NCBI GenBank assembly: GCA_036583965.1
Contig: JAZBQD010000028.1
Span: forward strand, 2,356,001-2,420,000
Direction: 5' to 3'
DNA: 64,000 nt
DNA from: Prunella strophiata
Lineage: Eukaryota; Chordata; Aves; Passeriformes; Prunellidae
Part shown: positions 14,101 to 24,289 of the stretch, in pieces
Layout of the letters: every line of letters starts with the position of its first letter
Numbering within the stretch: position 1 is the first letter of the stretch
Notes under the pieces: model-generated
Seen by the model: the letters and a program-made list of their open reading frames with translations, nothing else
The model's database searches: none
Told to the model about the DNA's origin: nothing
Translations under genes and position numbers: made by a program

Positions 14101-17100
14101 TGAGATTTAATCACTGACATATTACCAGAGCTTCAACTTTTTTTGCTTATCTCAATTTTTCCAAGCTGCCTGTCTCCAAAAGGAAAATGAGAAAGGCTCA
14201 TAGATCTTCTACTCAGAAGAGTAGGGATTCATCAAAATGGAAATAACAGTTGATAAGTGAAGGACTGAGAGGGAGAGAGAAACAGAAAATGCATTTTATG
14301 TTACAGAAACAGCAATTTCTGCTCTCTAGAGAAAGCAACACAAGTTGTACTTTCAGCTACAGAAGTGGGAACGGGCAATTTATATGTGGAAATGACAAAA
14401 ATATTGTGTTTTTTAAAAAGAGCCACAATATCCATCATGCATATGAGAATCAATAATTACGGAAATTTATGGAAATCTCACCCATAACATTTTTAGGACT
14501 ACATGCAGGCAGCTCTGAACAACAAAGGTATTTTGAAATTATGAAAAAAGGGAGGAAAATGAGATGGGGTTTATGTAATTTCAGATTATGAGACTAATTC
14601 TGTTCTTCCAATGCCCAATGCTGCAATTGCTTCATCCATAGAACTCTGAGCCAGCAAGAATTGCCTGTGCAAATGATACCATAAACCAAACCCTAAGGCA
14701 ATATTAGAAAAAATATACCTCAGTTCTGCAAAATCTGCTACAGCTGTACCTAAGATAAAAATCTGCAAATTACTATAGCATCCCATGGCATGGAATAGTT
14801 TAAAACCTGAGAAATTGCTATAAAACCTCATTTCTCTGCAGGGTGCCTAACACCACCATCACCACAATTACTGGAAATAACAAAAAAGATGAGCTTATAC
14901 ACTTGTTTCAGATTATACTCCAGTGCAACAGGAATAAAAACCATTAATTTCCAAACAATGCACACATGGAACATTTTTTTCAGGGAAAAGAAAAACAAAT
15001 CTCACTCCCACCCATCTCTTATATTTTATTAGTATCTCAGAAGGACCTGGTACTCATATTTCATTTAGAAGCCTTAAAGGAAACTAAACATCAAAAAAGT
15101 TCTTTTCACACACTTCTAACCACTCTTGAGTGAAGGAAGTAATCCAGCACTGATTGGATTTGCCTGCTTCTATTATTTCCAAATACAGAAGCTCAGACAG
15201 AGCACTACACCCAACAATGAACAAATACATTATTTACACTCAAGTTTGAACAAGCATTTGAGGATTTGTCAGTCTCTGTGATGAACAAACAATTTCTCAA
15301 GCTTTTGAAAAGCAAGGCATTATCTCAGTTGAGAGCATAACTTGGAAGAGAAACTTTTTAAATTTAAGATGCTTTGCTACATAGCTCTGTTTTCAAGGTT
15401 AAATACATATTTCTTTGCAGAATTCACCCAGATGAGTACTGTTGGTCAAAAGAACCAAATTTATACCTAGGAACATGTAAGGGGTTTTAGAGCTGAACAA
15501 ACCAACACGAAACTTCTTTTTCTCTTCTAATTTAAGGTAACAATAAACGACATTTATTTTAGCACTGACCAACATTGTTTAACAGCTACATATTGCCATC
15601 TGCTGACACAATAAAGATACAACGTTTAACTGTGTCAGACTGTAGCATGCAATATCTCGAAGAAAGTTTCATTTCCACAATTAAATACTATTAAACCTAT
15701 TCTCTTCTGATACACTCAATCCTAGATTTGAAGCTCTGAAAGGTCTCTGTAATCATTGTTCTTAAAAATCCTATTTGTTTGAAAAAATATTTCAAGTGCT
15801 GTCTTTAAGCCAGTGATCAATTCATCAATAGTCAAAGATATGACAGAAAGCAATGAAAGCCAGGATTTGTAATGACAACTGCATGTAGCATAAAACCCCA
15901 TAAAATAATAGCATAAATCCCACAATTCTCACAAAATGAAGAGCAAGTAGACACATGTATGAAAATATTTTGGTCCTTTCCCAACAGCTAATTTACGTGG
16001 GGTCGATTTACAGGTTTTGTTTAAATTTAATTATGGGTGTCGTTGGCCCACAAACTCTTACACAACAAATAGAAGATTGATTTCTCTCCCTCCAAAACAC
16101 ACCCTAGTGCATAAGCCTGGGTAAACAATATGTAGAAACAATTATATCTCTCAGCTTTATTGGGGGAATTCCTGGCAGAAAAACCAGGCCAGATTCAGTT
16201 GCTCTAAAGTGCAGAGAGGATTGAAAAGTGCTAAGAAATCAGTCGTACAGCACAATACACAGCAGTGAAAAGATACTCACAGTATCACAACTTAAACCCC
16301 CCCAAATGCCCCAAATTATTTTAAAGATGCCTCTGACCTTAAAAAGAGAGAATTTGTGATTCTGTTTTTCCCCTAGTTTCTCCTGCAATCTTTGCACCAG
16401 ATGTATGACATATTCCAAGCAGGAAGCTGTGATGAGAGGTTCTCTTTTTTGGATTTCTTCTACTAAGGCTGTAACATCTGTACTAATTATGAGAAAAGAG
16501 CAAAAACAAACTCAATAAATACCCTCAAACCCACAACATTCCATCCTCTGGAAATAATTATGAATTTAAACCCAAGAATATTATTTACTTGCAGAGAAAC
16601 TGAAGTAAGCAATTAAATGTTATGCATTTATCTCATTCTGTAAAGGCCCAAAGAAATAAGAATAAATCTTTCTTGGTTTTCATATTTCCTTTTCTCTCTT
16701 ACTGAAGTTGTACAGTAAAATTCAACTTTTAAAAATTGCAGCTTGGTGAGAAATGTATCTTTTCAAATGATTTCCATGGAGGATCAGGCAGGGGAGATGT
16801 GTGTCCCAAACTATCAATTTAAATATTTGAATTATATTGGAATTTCATAAATTCCAAACAAATTGCCCATGAAGTAGTAACAAGATAAATTATGTATGCA
16901 AAGTCTTACATTTATCTCTGTCTGTGGCTTCATAAATCTATGGCTGTTTCTATAATTTGTAGTTTTGACAGTAACTACCATGTGGTCCAGTGTACTGATG
17001 TCCCAGGGGGCCACAGCTGGCCTGTGGAAATGGATCCTCTTTCCATTTAATCAGATAACTACTGATTTCTGGCTTTCTGTGAGAAACTAAGGGTTGACAA

Positions 17101-17773
17101 GACCCAGCAGTCAAATCACAATGCACTCTTAAAATCAGCTTAGCAAGAAAGCCAAGCATTTCTGTTAGTATGGGAATCATTCAAGTCTAAAGGGGATTTT
17201 TCTGCATCAGTCTTCTAAATGGGAGCCACTACATCATAAAAGAGTATCCTCTTAGTGCTTATACTGCTGTTCAGTAACACCAGACAACTTACTTCTTTCA
17301 CAAAGTGACTTGATAAGTTTTACCCACAGCACCATACTGGACAGTCCTAAGTAGACAAAACTTAATAATTTTTAAATTGGGATTTTTCATCCTGCATATC
17401 CAGCTTACACTATCTACTGACTTGAGCTTACATACAAGGCCTCTTCCATATCAATGCTGGTATTAAGACAATCATATTACTTCATGTCTTCCTGCCTAAT
17501 AAACTCCATGGATTTGGACAACTTTATTTAATGGTGGCACTTTGTTATTTTTCTGAAGCCCCTCCTACCAGAGCTGGCTGAGTAGAGCACCCAGGCTCTA
17601 CCTAATAGCTGATCTCAATTATGTCTAATACAGTCAGAGTTGTACATGAACATGGTATAAAAACACAGAGTGCTGTTATCTGAAGTAATATCATACTTAC
17701 TCAGGTGTAAGATCAAGCAGATCTATTGATCTGGTCTTTGACTCACCACCTTCTACGTATTCCAAAATAATTC
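2164..17773 (-). CDS. DAW1: Dynein assembly factor with WD repeats 1 (coding exons 2-13)
   Basis: DAW1 (also WDR69/ODA16) is an eight-bladed WD40 protein that delivers outer dynein arm complexes for transport into motile cilia. Twelve exons on the minus strand join in frame: 17701-17773, 16338-16482, 13067-13125, 12272-12394, 10556-10655, 8653-8760, 7849-7955, 6429-6531, 5940-6054, 4826-4902, 2774-2936 and 2164-2198. Each has AG/GT borders and compatible phases. They encode 402 residues with no stop or frameshift: a short N-terminal helical part, then eight repeats ending in CKLW, CKLW, AKLW, VAVW, CMLW, ARVY, ARLW and CRIW. Human DAW1 has 415 residues, so only the first coding exon (about 13 codons plus one base) is missing. 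I could not find it between 17774 and 24500. Introns hold no other gene that I can see. CCL20 upstream and the gene's place in the block fit known synteny. Confidence 0.95.
2587..2616. repeat. Perfect 12-bp inverted repeat in DAW1 intron 12
   Basis: Arms AGAACTGAGATT (2587-2598) and AATCTCAGTTCT (2605-2616) are exact reverse complements around a 6-nt loop. I assign no function. Confidence 0.8.
2774..2936 (-). CDS. DAW1: DAW1 exon 12 (blades 7-8)
   Basis: This 163-nt exon starts in phase 0 after AG 2938-2937 and ends G|GTAACT. It carries the ARLWD end of blade 7 and the [15 protein letters not shown] start of blade 8, close to the human text. Confidence 0.95.
4826..4902 (-). CDS. DAW1: DAW1 exon 11 (end of blade 6)
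   Basis: This 77-nt exon has its acceptor at 4904-4903 and donor AAG|GTAAG. It encodes [19 protein letters not shown] and then EDEISK, completing the split Gly codon from exon 10. Confidence 0.94.
5940..6054 (-). CDS. DAW1: DAW1 exon 10 (blades 5-6)
   Basis: This 115-nt exon starts in phase 0 at LWDAVTG after a TGTGCAG acceptor and ends GATG|GTGAG. It contains [15 protein letters not shown] and ATASADG, as in the human sixth repeat. It is more GC-rich than neighbouring exons. Confidence 0.94.
6429..6531 (-). CDS. DAW1: DAW1 exon 9 (blades 4-5)
   Basis: This 103-nt exon lies between acceptor TAG at 6534-6532 and donor ATG|GTAAG. It encodes [20 protein letters not shown] and ends SMDKTCM. The first base completes an Arg codon from exon 8. 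Confidence 0.94.
7849..7955 (-). CDS. DAW1: DAW1 exon 8 (blade 4)
   Basis: This 107-nt exon opens with [12 protein letters not shown] and closes [14 protein letters not shown] plus two bases. Acceptor is CTCAG, donor CAG|GTACT. The VAVW end corresponds to VVVW in human. Confidence 0.94.
8653..8760 (-). CDS. DAW1: DAW1 exon 7 (blade 3)
   Basis: This 108-nt phase-0 exon encodes [20 protein letters not shown] and then [16 protein letters not shown]. The donor AAT|GTATGT has T instead of the usual G at the last exon base, but the intron side is good and the frame joins exon 8 as LN|GHS. Confidence 0.93.
10556..10655 (-). CDS. DAW1: DAW1 exon 6 (blade 2)
   Basis: This 100-nt exon completes a split Gly codon, then encodes [16 protein letters not shown] and [14 protein letters not shown]. 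It ends ATA|GTGAG. Confidence 0.94.
12272..12394 (-). CDS. DAW1: DAW1 exon 5 (blade 1)
   Basis: This 123-nt exon encodes [20 protein letters not shown], the following [16 protein letters not shown], and ends in a split Gly codon at GG|GTAAAT. It is nearly identical to the human protein in this stretch. Confidence 0.95.
13067..13125 (-). CDS. DAW1: DAW1 exon 4
   Basis: This 59-nt phase-0 exon encodes [19 protein letters not shown] and ends CCG|GTAAGT, leading into the first WD blade. The residue at the splice (Arg) is Cys in human. Confidence 0.94.
13744..13783. repeat. Two-copy tandem duplication in DAW1 intron 3
   Basis: An 18-bp core, AGCCATAGTAACACATAC, occurs twice at a 20-bp spacing. 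It is a small local duplication with no apparent role. Confidence 0.7.
16338..16482 (-). CDS. DAW1: DAW1 exon 3 (N-terminal helical region)
   Basis: This 145-nt exon encodes [20 protein letters not shown], then a helical stretch with [10 protein letters not shown], ending SLFK. It corresponds to the human segment before the WD propeller. Donor is AAG|GTCAGA. Confidence 0.94.
17701..17773 (-). CDS. DAW1: DAW1 exon 2 (first exon found)
   Basis: This 73-nt exon encodes [20 protein letters not shown] and then LTP, between acceptor AAAG (17776-17774 side) and donor GA|GTAAGT. Its first two bases must complete a Gly codon begun in an unseen exon 1, which in human encodes a short start ending in PPG. 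Confidence 0.9.
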
Positions 17774-18380
17774 CTTTAAAAACAAGTGATAAACAGATCA
17801 TGATTAGACTTCTGGAGTTTTATAACATGCACTGTAGACAGCAACACTTCCACTTTCATAGCTCCACTGACTTCAGGAGACCCAATTCCAGTTCTTGGAG
17901 CTGGAATGAGGTTAGCTGTACTGCTGAGAGTAAGCATGGGATGAACAACTCTGATACACTTATATGAAAAAGGATATTAAACAATATTATTTCTGAGCTA
18001 TTTTCTATTCTGGAAATGAACAAGCTCTTTTTTCCAACAACTTTTTGTGTCCTGAAGATACTAGCTGTAGTTTGGTGCTCCAAGAAGCCTGGAAAACATG
18101 TTTTACAAAACCCATTATATTTATTCTAGTGTTTGCAAAGGCTTGAGTGCAGTAATCTATCAAAAATCATAAAACACTTTATATTCCCAGGTTTGCTCTG
18201 GCACCTCTGCAACTTCCACTGAACTGGAGTATGAAAATGTTTAACCACATGGCTTCCTGTTTTGAAACTGCTGATAAAGGGCTCAGCTGCTCCTTGACTT
18301 TCTGTGGGAAAAGATAATTTAGATGAACTTCTGTGTCATTCTGCATTTTACGAAGTTCATAGGAAAAGTCACACTTCTGT
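17774..18380. other. DAW1 presumed intron 1, unannotated part
   Basis: I see no exon, RNA gene or recognisable repeat here. The minus-strand open frames at 17856-18083 and 18179-18394 match nothing I know. I searched this stretch specifically for DAW1 exon 1 on the minus strand and did not find it. Confidence 0.4.
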
Positions 18381-18388
18381 GACTCCAC

Positions 18389-18690
18389 TGTCACAAGCTT
18401 CTTCCACTTACTTTATGTGTTGGCACTGCAATAAGTAAATCATCCATGTAATGTATGATTATTGCTTGTGGATGTTTCTGTCAGCTGGAGACAAAGCCCG
18501 TGCCACAAACCATTGGCAGATAGCAGGTGAGTTTTTGAATTTGAAAGGAAGATCCTTTTTTCCAATAGACTTCCTGAGCTGGCCATCTCCAGCTTGTTTC
18601 ACTTCTGAAATTTCACTGAGTCACCTGAGTACAGGATACACCATGCCAGTCTGGCAGCACTGCTTTTCAAAGCATGGCTCCACTCAGAAA
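18389..18690 (-). mobile_element. Degraded class II endogenous retrovirus reverse-transcriptase fragment
   Basis: On the minus strand a YMDD catalytic motif (18450-18439) is followed by LLIA. About 30 codons upstream in a different frame is an NSP..CQ motif typical of the reverse transcriptase palm of beta/alpha-type retroviruses. A frameshift lies between the two motifs, and stops break both sides, so this is a dead fossil. I see no LTRs, primer site or other retroviral gene nearby. The fragment abuts a CR1 end on its right. Confidence 0.7.
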
Positions 18691-18730
18691 ATTCATAAAT
18701 GAAGGACAAAAAAACAGGAATTAGTATCAG

Positions 18731-19031
18731 CTAGGCTGGGAAAGGCCTCTGAGATCATTAAGTCCAACCCATGACTGAACACCACCTTGTCAAGCAAACC
18801 CTGGCTTTGAGTGCCAGTCCTTAAACACCTCCGTGATGGTGACTCCACCACCTCCCCGGGCAGCCCTTTCCAACGTCTGATCACTGTTTCTGTGAAGAAT
18901 TTCTTCCTAATATCCAATTTAAACCGCCCCTGGCACAGCTAAAGACCATGCCCTCATCCTCTCACTGGCTGCCTGACAGAAGAGACCGACCCTCACCTGG
19001 CTCCAGCCCCCTTTAAGGTAGATGTAGAGTG
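18731..19031 (-). mobile_element. CR1 LINE 3'-end fragment (reverse orientation)
   Basis: The plus strand reads the reverse complement of a CR1 3' end: GGCCTCTGAGATCATTAAGT, CCCTTTCCAACGTCTGATCA, GAATTTCTTCCTAATATCCA and a close in CCAGCCCCCTTTAAGG. It is divergent and lacks the terminal octamer repeats. The minus-strand open frame 18693-18917 is a by-product of it. Confidence 0.75.
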
Positions 19032-19312
19032 GCAACTTTTTTTGCTAAACAGCCATTTAAAAACACTTTTTTTTTTTTTCGTGCCATCTACAGTCACCGT
19101 TAACTTTTTTAAACTCCTTACTGTGACGCAAGACTGCCCTGACTTTGCAGTAGTCACTAATTACAGCCGCGATGGGCGATGAGCCGCTTCCCCTCTCAGC
19201 CAGGCACCGGGACGGACAGCGGCACCTCGGCCCCTGCCGGGCTGAGGGGACGCGCCGTGCCGCGCGGTCCGCACGCCCCACACCCGCAGGCCCCGGCACA
19301 GCCGCGGTGCCG

Positions 19313-20356
19313 GCAGCACCCCGGGCCCCCGGCAGCACCCCGGGCCCCGGCAGCACCCCGGCCCCGGCAGCACCCCGGGCCCCGGCAGCACCCCGGGCCC
19401 CGGCAGCACCCCGGGCCCCGGCAGCACCCCGGGCCCCGGCAGCACCCCGGGCCCCGGCAGCACCCCGGGCCCCGGCAGCACCCCGGGCCCCGGCAGCACC
19501 CCGGGCCCCGGCAGCACCCCGGGCCCCGGCAGCACCCCGGGCCCCGGCAGCACCCCGGGCCCCGGCAGCACCCCGGGCCCCGGCAGCACCCCGGGCCCCG
19601 GCAGCACCCCGGGCCCCGGCAGCACCCCGGGCCCCGGCAGCACCCCGGGCCCCGGCAGCACCCCGGGCCCCGGCAGCACCCCGGGCCCCGGCAGCACCCC
19701 GGGCCCCGGCAGCACCCCGGGCCCCGGCAGCACCCCGGGCCCCGGCAGCACCCCGGGCCCCGGCAGCACCCCGGGCCCCGGCAGCACCCCGGGCCCCGGC
19801 AGCACCCCGGGCCCCGGCAGCACCCCGGGCCCCGGCAGCACCCCGGGCCCCGGCAGCACCCCGGGCCCCGGCAGCACCCCGGGCCCCGGCAGCACCCCGG
19901 GCCCCGGCAGCACCCCGGGCCCCGGCAGCACCCCGGGCCCCGGCAGCACCCCGGGCCCCGGCAGCACCCCGGGCCCCGGCAGCACCCCGGGCCCCGGCAG
20001 CACCCCGGGCCCCGGCAGCACCCCGGGCCCCGGCAGCACCCCGGGCCCCGGCAGCACCCCGGGCCCCGGCAGCACCCCGGGCCCCGGCAGCACCCCGGGC
20101 CCCGGCAGCACCCCGGGCCCCGGCAGCACCCCGGGCCCCGGCAGCACCCCGGGCCCCGGCAGCACCCCGGGCCCCGGCAGCACCCCGGGCCCCGGCAGCA
20201 CCCCGGGCCCCGGCAGCACCCCGGGCCCCGGCAGCACCCCGGGCCCCGGCAGCACCCCGGGCCCCGGCAGCACCCCGGGCCCCGGCAGCACCCCGGGCCC
20301 CGGCAGCACCCCGGGCCCCGGCAGCACCCCGGGCCCCGGCAGCACCCCGGGCCCCG
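19313..20356. repeat. 18-bp GC-rich minisatellite, array 1 (58 units)
   Basis: The unit is GCAGCACCCCGGGCCCCG. The first three copies are edge variants: 19 bp with an extra C (19313-19331), 18 bp (19332-19349) and 17 bp lacking a G (19350-19366). From 19367 to 20356 there are exactly 55 copies that I read as identical. The minus strand has G4 runs spaced by 3 and 7 bases, matching the classic G-quadruplex rule. Each unit contains CCCGGG and GGGCCC palindromes. Because 18 is a multiple of 3 and no frame contains a stop, all six frames stay open across the array, producing long but almost certainly meaningless open frames. Confidence 0.97.
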
Positions 20357-20377
20357 GCAGCCCGCCCCGCGTCCGCC

Positions 20378-20391
20378 GCAGCCATGGCAAC
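20378..20391. promoter_or_regulatory. RFX X-box
   Basis: GCAGCCATGGCAAC fits the X-box consensus GYNRCC-N(1-3)-RGYAAC at every position, with a perfect GGCAAC half-site. RFX factors, often with FOXJ1, drive motile-cilia genes through such sites, and DAW1 is one. It sits 22 bp from the end of minisatellite array 1. Confidence 0.65.
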
Positions 20392-20559
20392 GGCGCGGCG
20401 CGCTATGCGCGGCTCCGGCGCGGCGCTGAGGCGCGGGGCCCGCCATGGCGGCCGCGGGGAGCGGCGCTGTGGCCGCGCCGGTGCTGCCGGCACTTGGCTC
20501 TGCATCATCCCCTGCGAGGGATGCTGGGCTGCAGAGAGGAGAGAAGCGGATCTAGAAAG

Positions 20560-20730
20560 GAGTGCGCTAAAAATATAAATGTATAAAATTCAGAGTGCCA
20601 AAGAGCCACTGGTAACGGCGTAGCAGATGTGTGAAAGCTTTTTGGAAAGTGAATAGTTACTTACTAAGAAAAAAAAGGCAAAGATTAATTTAAAAAAAAA
20701 AAAACTAATCGGTTTAGGTTTTTTTTTAAA
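20560..20730. other. AT-rich spacer between the two minisatellite arrays
   Basis: This is unique sequence with A/T homopolymer runs (near 20690-20704 and 20718-20730) between the CpG-rich promoter core and array 2. I see no exon here. A CTGCTACGCCGTTAC on the minus strand (around 20610-20625) resembles a piece of DAW1 exon 1 but lacks a start and a donor. Confidence 0.5.
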
Positions 20731-21081
20731 GCAGCACCCCGGGCCCCGGCAGCACCCCGGGCCCCGGCAGCACCCCGGGCCCCGGCAGCACCCCGGGCCC
20801 CGGCAGCACCCCGGGCCCCGGCAGCACCCCGGGCCCCGGCAGCACCCCGGGCCCCGGCAGCACCCCGGGCCCCGGCAGCACCCCGGGCCCCGGCAGCACC
20901 CCGGGCCCCGGCAGCACCCCGGGCCCCGGCAGCACCCCGGGCCCCGGCAGCACCCCGGGCCCCGGCAGCACCCCGGGCCCCGGCAGCACCCCGGGCCCCG
21001 GCAGCACCCCGGGCCCCGGCAGCACCCCGGGCCCCGGCAGCACCCCGGGCCCCGGCAGCACCCCGGGCCCCGGCAGCACCC
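20731..21081. repeat. 18-bp GC-rich minisatellite, array 2 (19 units)
   Basis: Nineteen copies of the same unit as array 1, in the same orientation (20731-21072), plus a half unit to 21081. I read no variants within it. The left border is a poly-T/AAA tract and the right border is ordinary sequence beginning CTGCCTCC. Confidence 0.97.
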
Positions 21082-24000
21082 TGCCTCCTTTCAGGGAGCT
21101 GGGGAAGTGATCATGTCCTTCTCCTTCTCTCCAGACCCTGTGTCAGTTTCACTGGCTTTCTTGGGATGTGCATTTCATCAAAAAGAGAAGAAAAAATGTC
21201 ATTGAAAAGAAATAACCAGCATGGAATCATGAGAAGATAATCCATTAATAGCACGAAAAATTTGAGTCAAGATTTATGCTGAAATGGTTGCAGAGCATCA
21301 TTAGGGGGAAGCAGTAAGCACATTTTCATTCAGCAATCTCAGCCCACATTGTTGACAATGGATCAGTACAAGACAGTCCCACTCAGTGTTTAACAATACG
21401 TGACTTTTCCAAAAACACCCATATGGCTCCCTACAGCTTCACTTTGAAGACAGTCCTTTGGTCTTTTGAAAGCCAGGAAATAAAATACAATGGCTAATTC
21501 CAGACTTACTTCAGGACACGGCTGGGGGACAAAGTGGTCTCTGAGTTTTTCATTCCTATTTGTTTGTTTTAAGTCCTTTTATCTTTGTTTGTCTGTGGAA
21601 AGTCTTGAGGGCAGATAAGAAATATTTTTATTGAAAACAATCTAAACAGCTTTCCAACTGAATTGACTTACTTGGACCAACCCTATTAAAAAATAACTTT
21701 CTGAACAACCCCAAATCATGGTGGTCTCCAATTTCTTTACAACTTCTTGTATTTGTTTAGCATAATATTTATTCACCTAGATTATAAATTCAGAATATAA
21801 ATATTTTTCTGTTCTTTTAACTTAAGTGACATGAACAAACAACTGTGACAAGGACACTGCTTCTTACCTTAAAACATAATTTGTTCATCATAAACATGCA
21901 GCCTTTCTGGTACCTTCAGTATTACTTAATACCAACTGGAAGTACTACATTTAATTGTTTTAGTAATATTTAAACAAAACAGTCAAAACAAGGGAGGGAA
22001 GTGGAAGGACTGCACAGCTCCATGATGTCAGTACCTGTTGATCAGTATGTTTTCCCCTCACTTTCTTGCTCCAAGTCTTCATCTGAGCATGGACACCTCA
22101 CAATGTGTCATTACCTGTTATTAGGATGCAATAATGACACAAGATGATAAATCAGGCTTTAGCTGTCCACCTCTTTCCTTGCTCCCATAAGCATAAGATA
22201 AGGGAGCAGTGGAGTCATGGTGGAAGTCAATCCCTCTGAGTCCTGTGCCTGCTCTCCAGGCCAACCCTAGAGAGGCACTGATGTGATGGCCTTGTTTGCT
22301 CCACTCCTGTACAGTCACTAGGAAAAAATGATGACCACCTGGGTGGGAACAAGGAGCTTACACTGTGCTGAGACTGAGCTTTCCCCCCAGCTTTCCCAAA
22401 GCTTTACCCAGGACAGGCCTGGGTGCAAAATACACATACAATGACCACAGTGTGTCCTTCTGACAAAACAGAACCAGAGCTGTAGCACAGGTAGGATGAC
22501 CTGAGGAGGCTTCAGGCAAAAAGGAGAAAACTGTGGGGAGGGAGTGAATGGAAGGATTTGCTATTCCATTGTTACTTGGAGACTAGATAAGAGGGATTCT
22601 GATGATACAGCAGACTGAGCTCCTGTCCATACCATTAAACCTTGACTGTTAAGGAAAAATGCAACTTTTCCTCAAGTTCATGGAAAGAAGCAGCTAGAGC
22701 ATAATTTTAGAAGGAATATTTTCAGACTGCGGGGGCAAAATCGTTGCCCTTCTGTTTTTTCAGGGTCTAAAGAGTGCACACAGCCTCTGAGTCATGAAAG
22801 ACCGACTTCAAAGAATGCACCATGTAGGGAGTTCAAAAATATCTACACTGGAAATAAAAATTAAATGCTGAGACATCCAGGATGAGATAATCAATTTTTA
22901 TGTACAGAGATCAAAAGTATTGACGATATCAGCCTGGAAAGATAATTTATATAGCCTTTGCTCCCTGTGCATTTTTGCTTACATCAGCAGCTTCCAGGGG
23001 AGGCAGAAATAAGTATAGAGAGAGTTGAGATAGTATAAAACTCATTGGTCTGTATTCAAGAGGCTTTGAAAGGCCTCAGTGTAGATTTATCTACAGTACT
23101 GAAGGGAACTCTGGCAGACATTGTGAAGCAAAATCAGTGCAGTTGTAATGAAGAGCTTCCTTTGGAGAACCTTGGGTTCTTCCTGCCAACACAGGTTCTG
23201 AAAAATCCTCTCTTGAACCAATGTACCATCCTAAGGATAAGATGAAAGAAGTGTTTCTGACTCAAACACGCTTGCTTGCAGAGAAGAGTGGGCTTTAGGC
23301 ATCCTGGTTTAAAGTTGCATCATGACCCACTTGTTTTGAAGTAGGTCAGCCTGTGGTATGCTGAACTCAGTCAGAAAGGCCAGCCCAAGAGTAGTCTGAG
23401 CTGAGGGAAAGATGTAGAAAGCCACTTCCTATTTCTGTTATGCCAGTAGTGGGTGAAGTGAATTTTTACTAAGGGGAGTTTTTGTGTGCTGTCCTTTCTC
23501 ATCATTTTCAGGTCTGTGGAATGCAGAAGAACAATTCTCTGATAGTTCCTTGTTTCTGCTTGGTGAATTAAACAGATTTATGTGATTTTTTTTTTCCCAT
23601 GGTTGTTTTATTCTGGTATATTCTGCTTCCTTTTACCCAAACAGACTCAGTGCATTGCTAAAGCTCCTTCTCACTTCTGCTCTGTTATTTCCAATGCTAA
23701 TCATGACACAAAAGCCATGAAAAATGTTAAAATTATTACTTATGTTAGGGACTTTATGTTCTGGGAGTTTGCCCTTTGCTAGGTAAGAGCTGTTCTAGGA
23801 GAAAGAAGTGACAGTGCATTGTAGAACAATGTTCTCTTTCCCAAGGATTGCTTATCCTCTTTGCATGGCTGTTTTCATTAATTTAAAAATCGAAAATTAA
23901 AAAAACAAATTACTAGTTGCAATTTGCCAAGAGAGTGTGTCACCCACAAATTTCTGTTCACATGAATAGTTGCTTGTGATGTTCACCTACAGTGAGATAA

Positions 24001-24289
24001 TAACAAGCAGCAGAAAGGAACAGTAGTTCTCTTCCTTAGTCTTCCATTTTCCATCTCTGACAAACTGCTCGCATATCCCATGCAGTCAGGAAATTCCATT
24101 ACATCCTTACTTGCTTCAGACAAATTTTCACTTAGCTGAAACAATTTTTTCCTTCCTGTCCACTTTTTATGACTTTCCTCTCAACATTGCCAAGTTTATG
24201 AGTTGACCTGACAACAAAAAAAAATCCTCAGTACAAAAACCCCAATGAGATATATTTATCTTACCACTTCTGAGAAGAACTCAGAGATG

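Larger units (their letters stand above)
19150..20575 (-). promoter_or_regulatory. DAW1: CpG island, probable DAW1 promoter
   Basis: CpG density rises sharply at about 19160-19320 and 20357-20530 and falls to AT-rich sequence beyond 20560. It is the only CpG island upstream of DAW1 and contains a consensus X-box, so I infer it is the DAW1 promoter, transcribed leftward. Much of its length is taken up by an 18-bp minisatellite. It could also start an unseen transcript on the plus strand. Confidence 0.6.

Noticed and set aside
19057..20578. Five open frames of 409-483 codons across the GC-rich array
   Set aside because: They exist only because the 18-bp unit lacks stops in every frame. They have no unique domain, and frames on both strands are equally open.
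20605..20630. LLRRYQ on the minus strand as DAW1 exon 1
   Set aside because: It has no upstream ATG and no GT donor, and it lies upstream of the X-box relative to DAW1 transcription.
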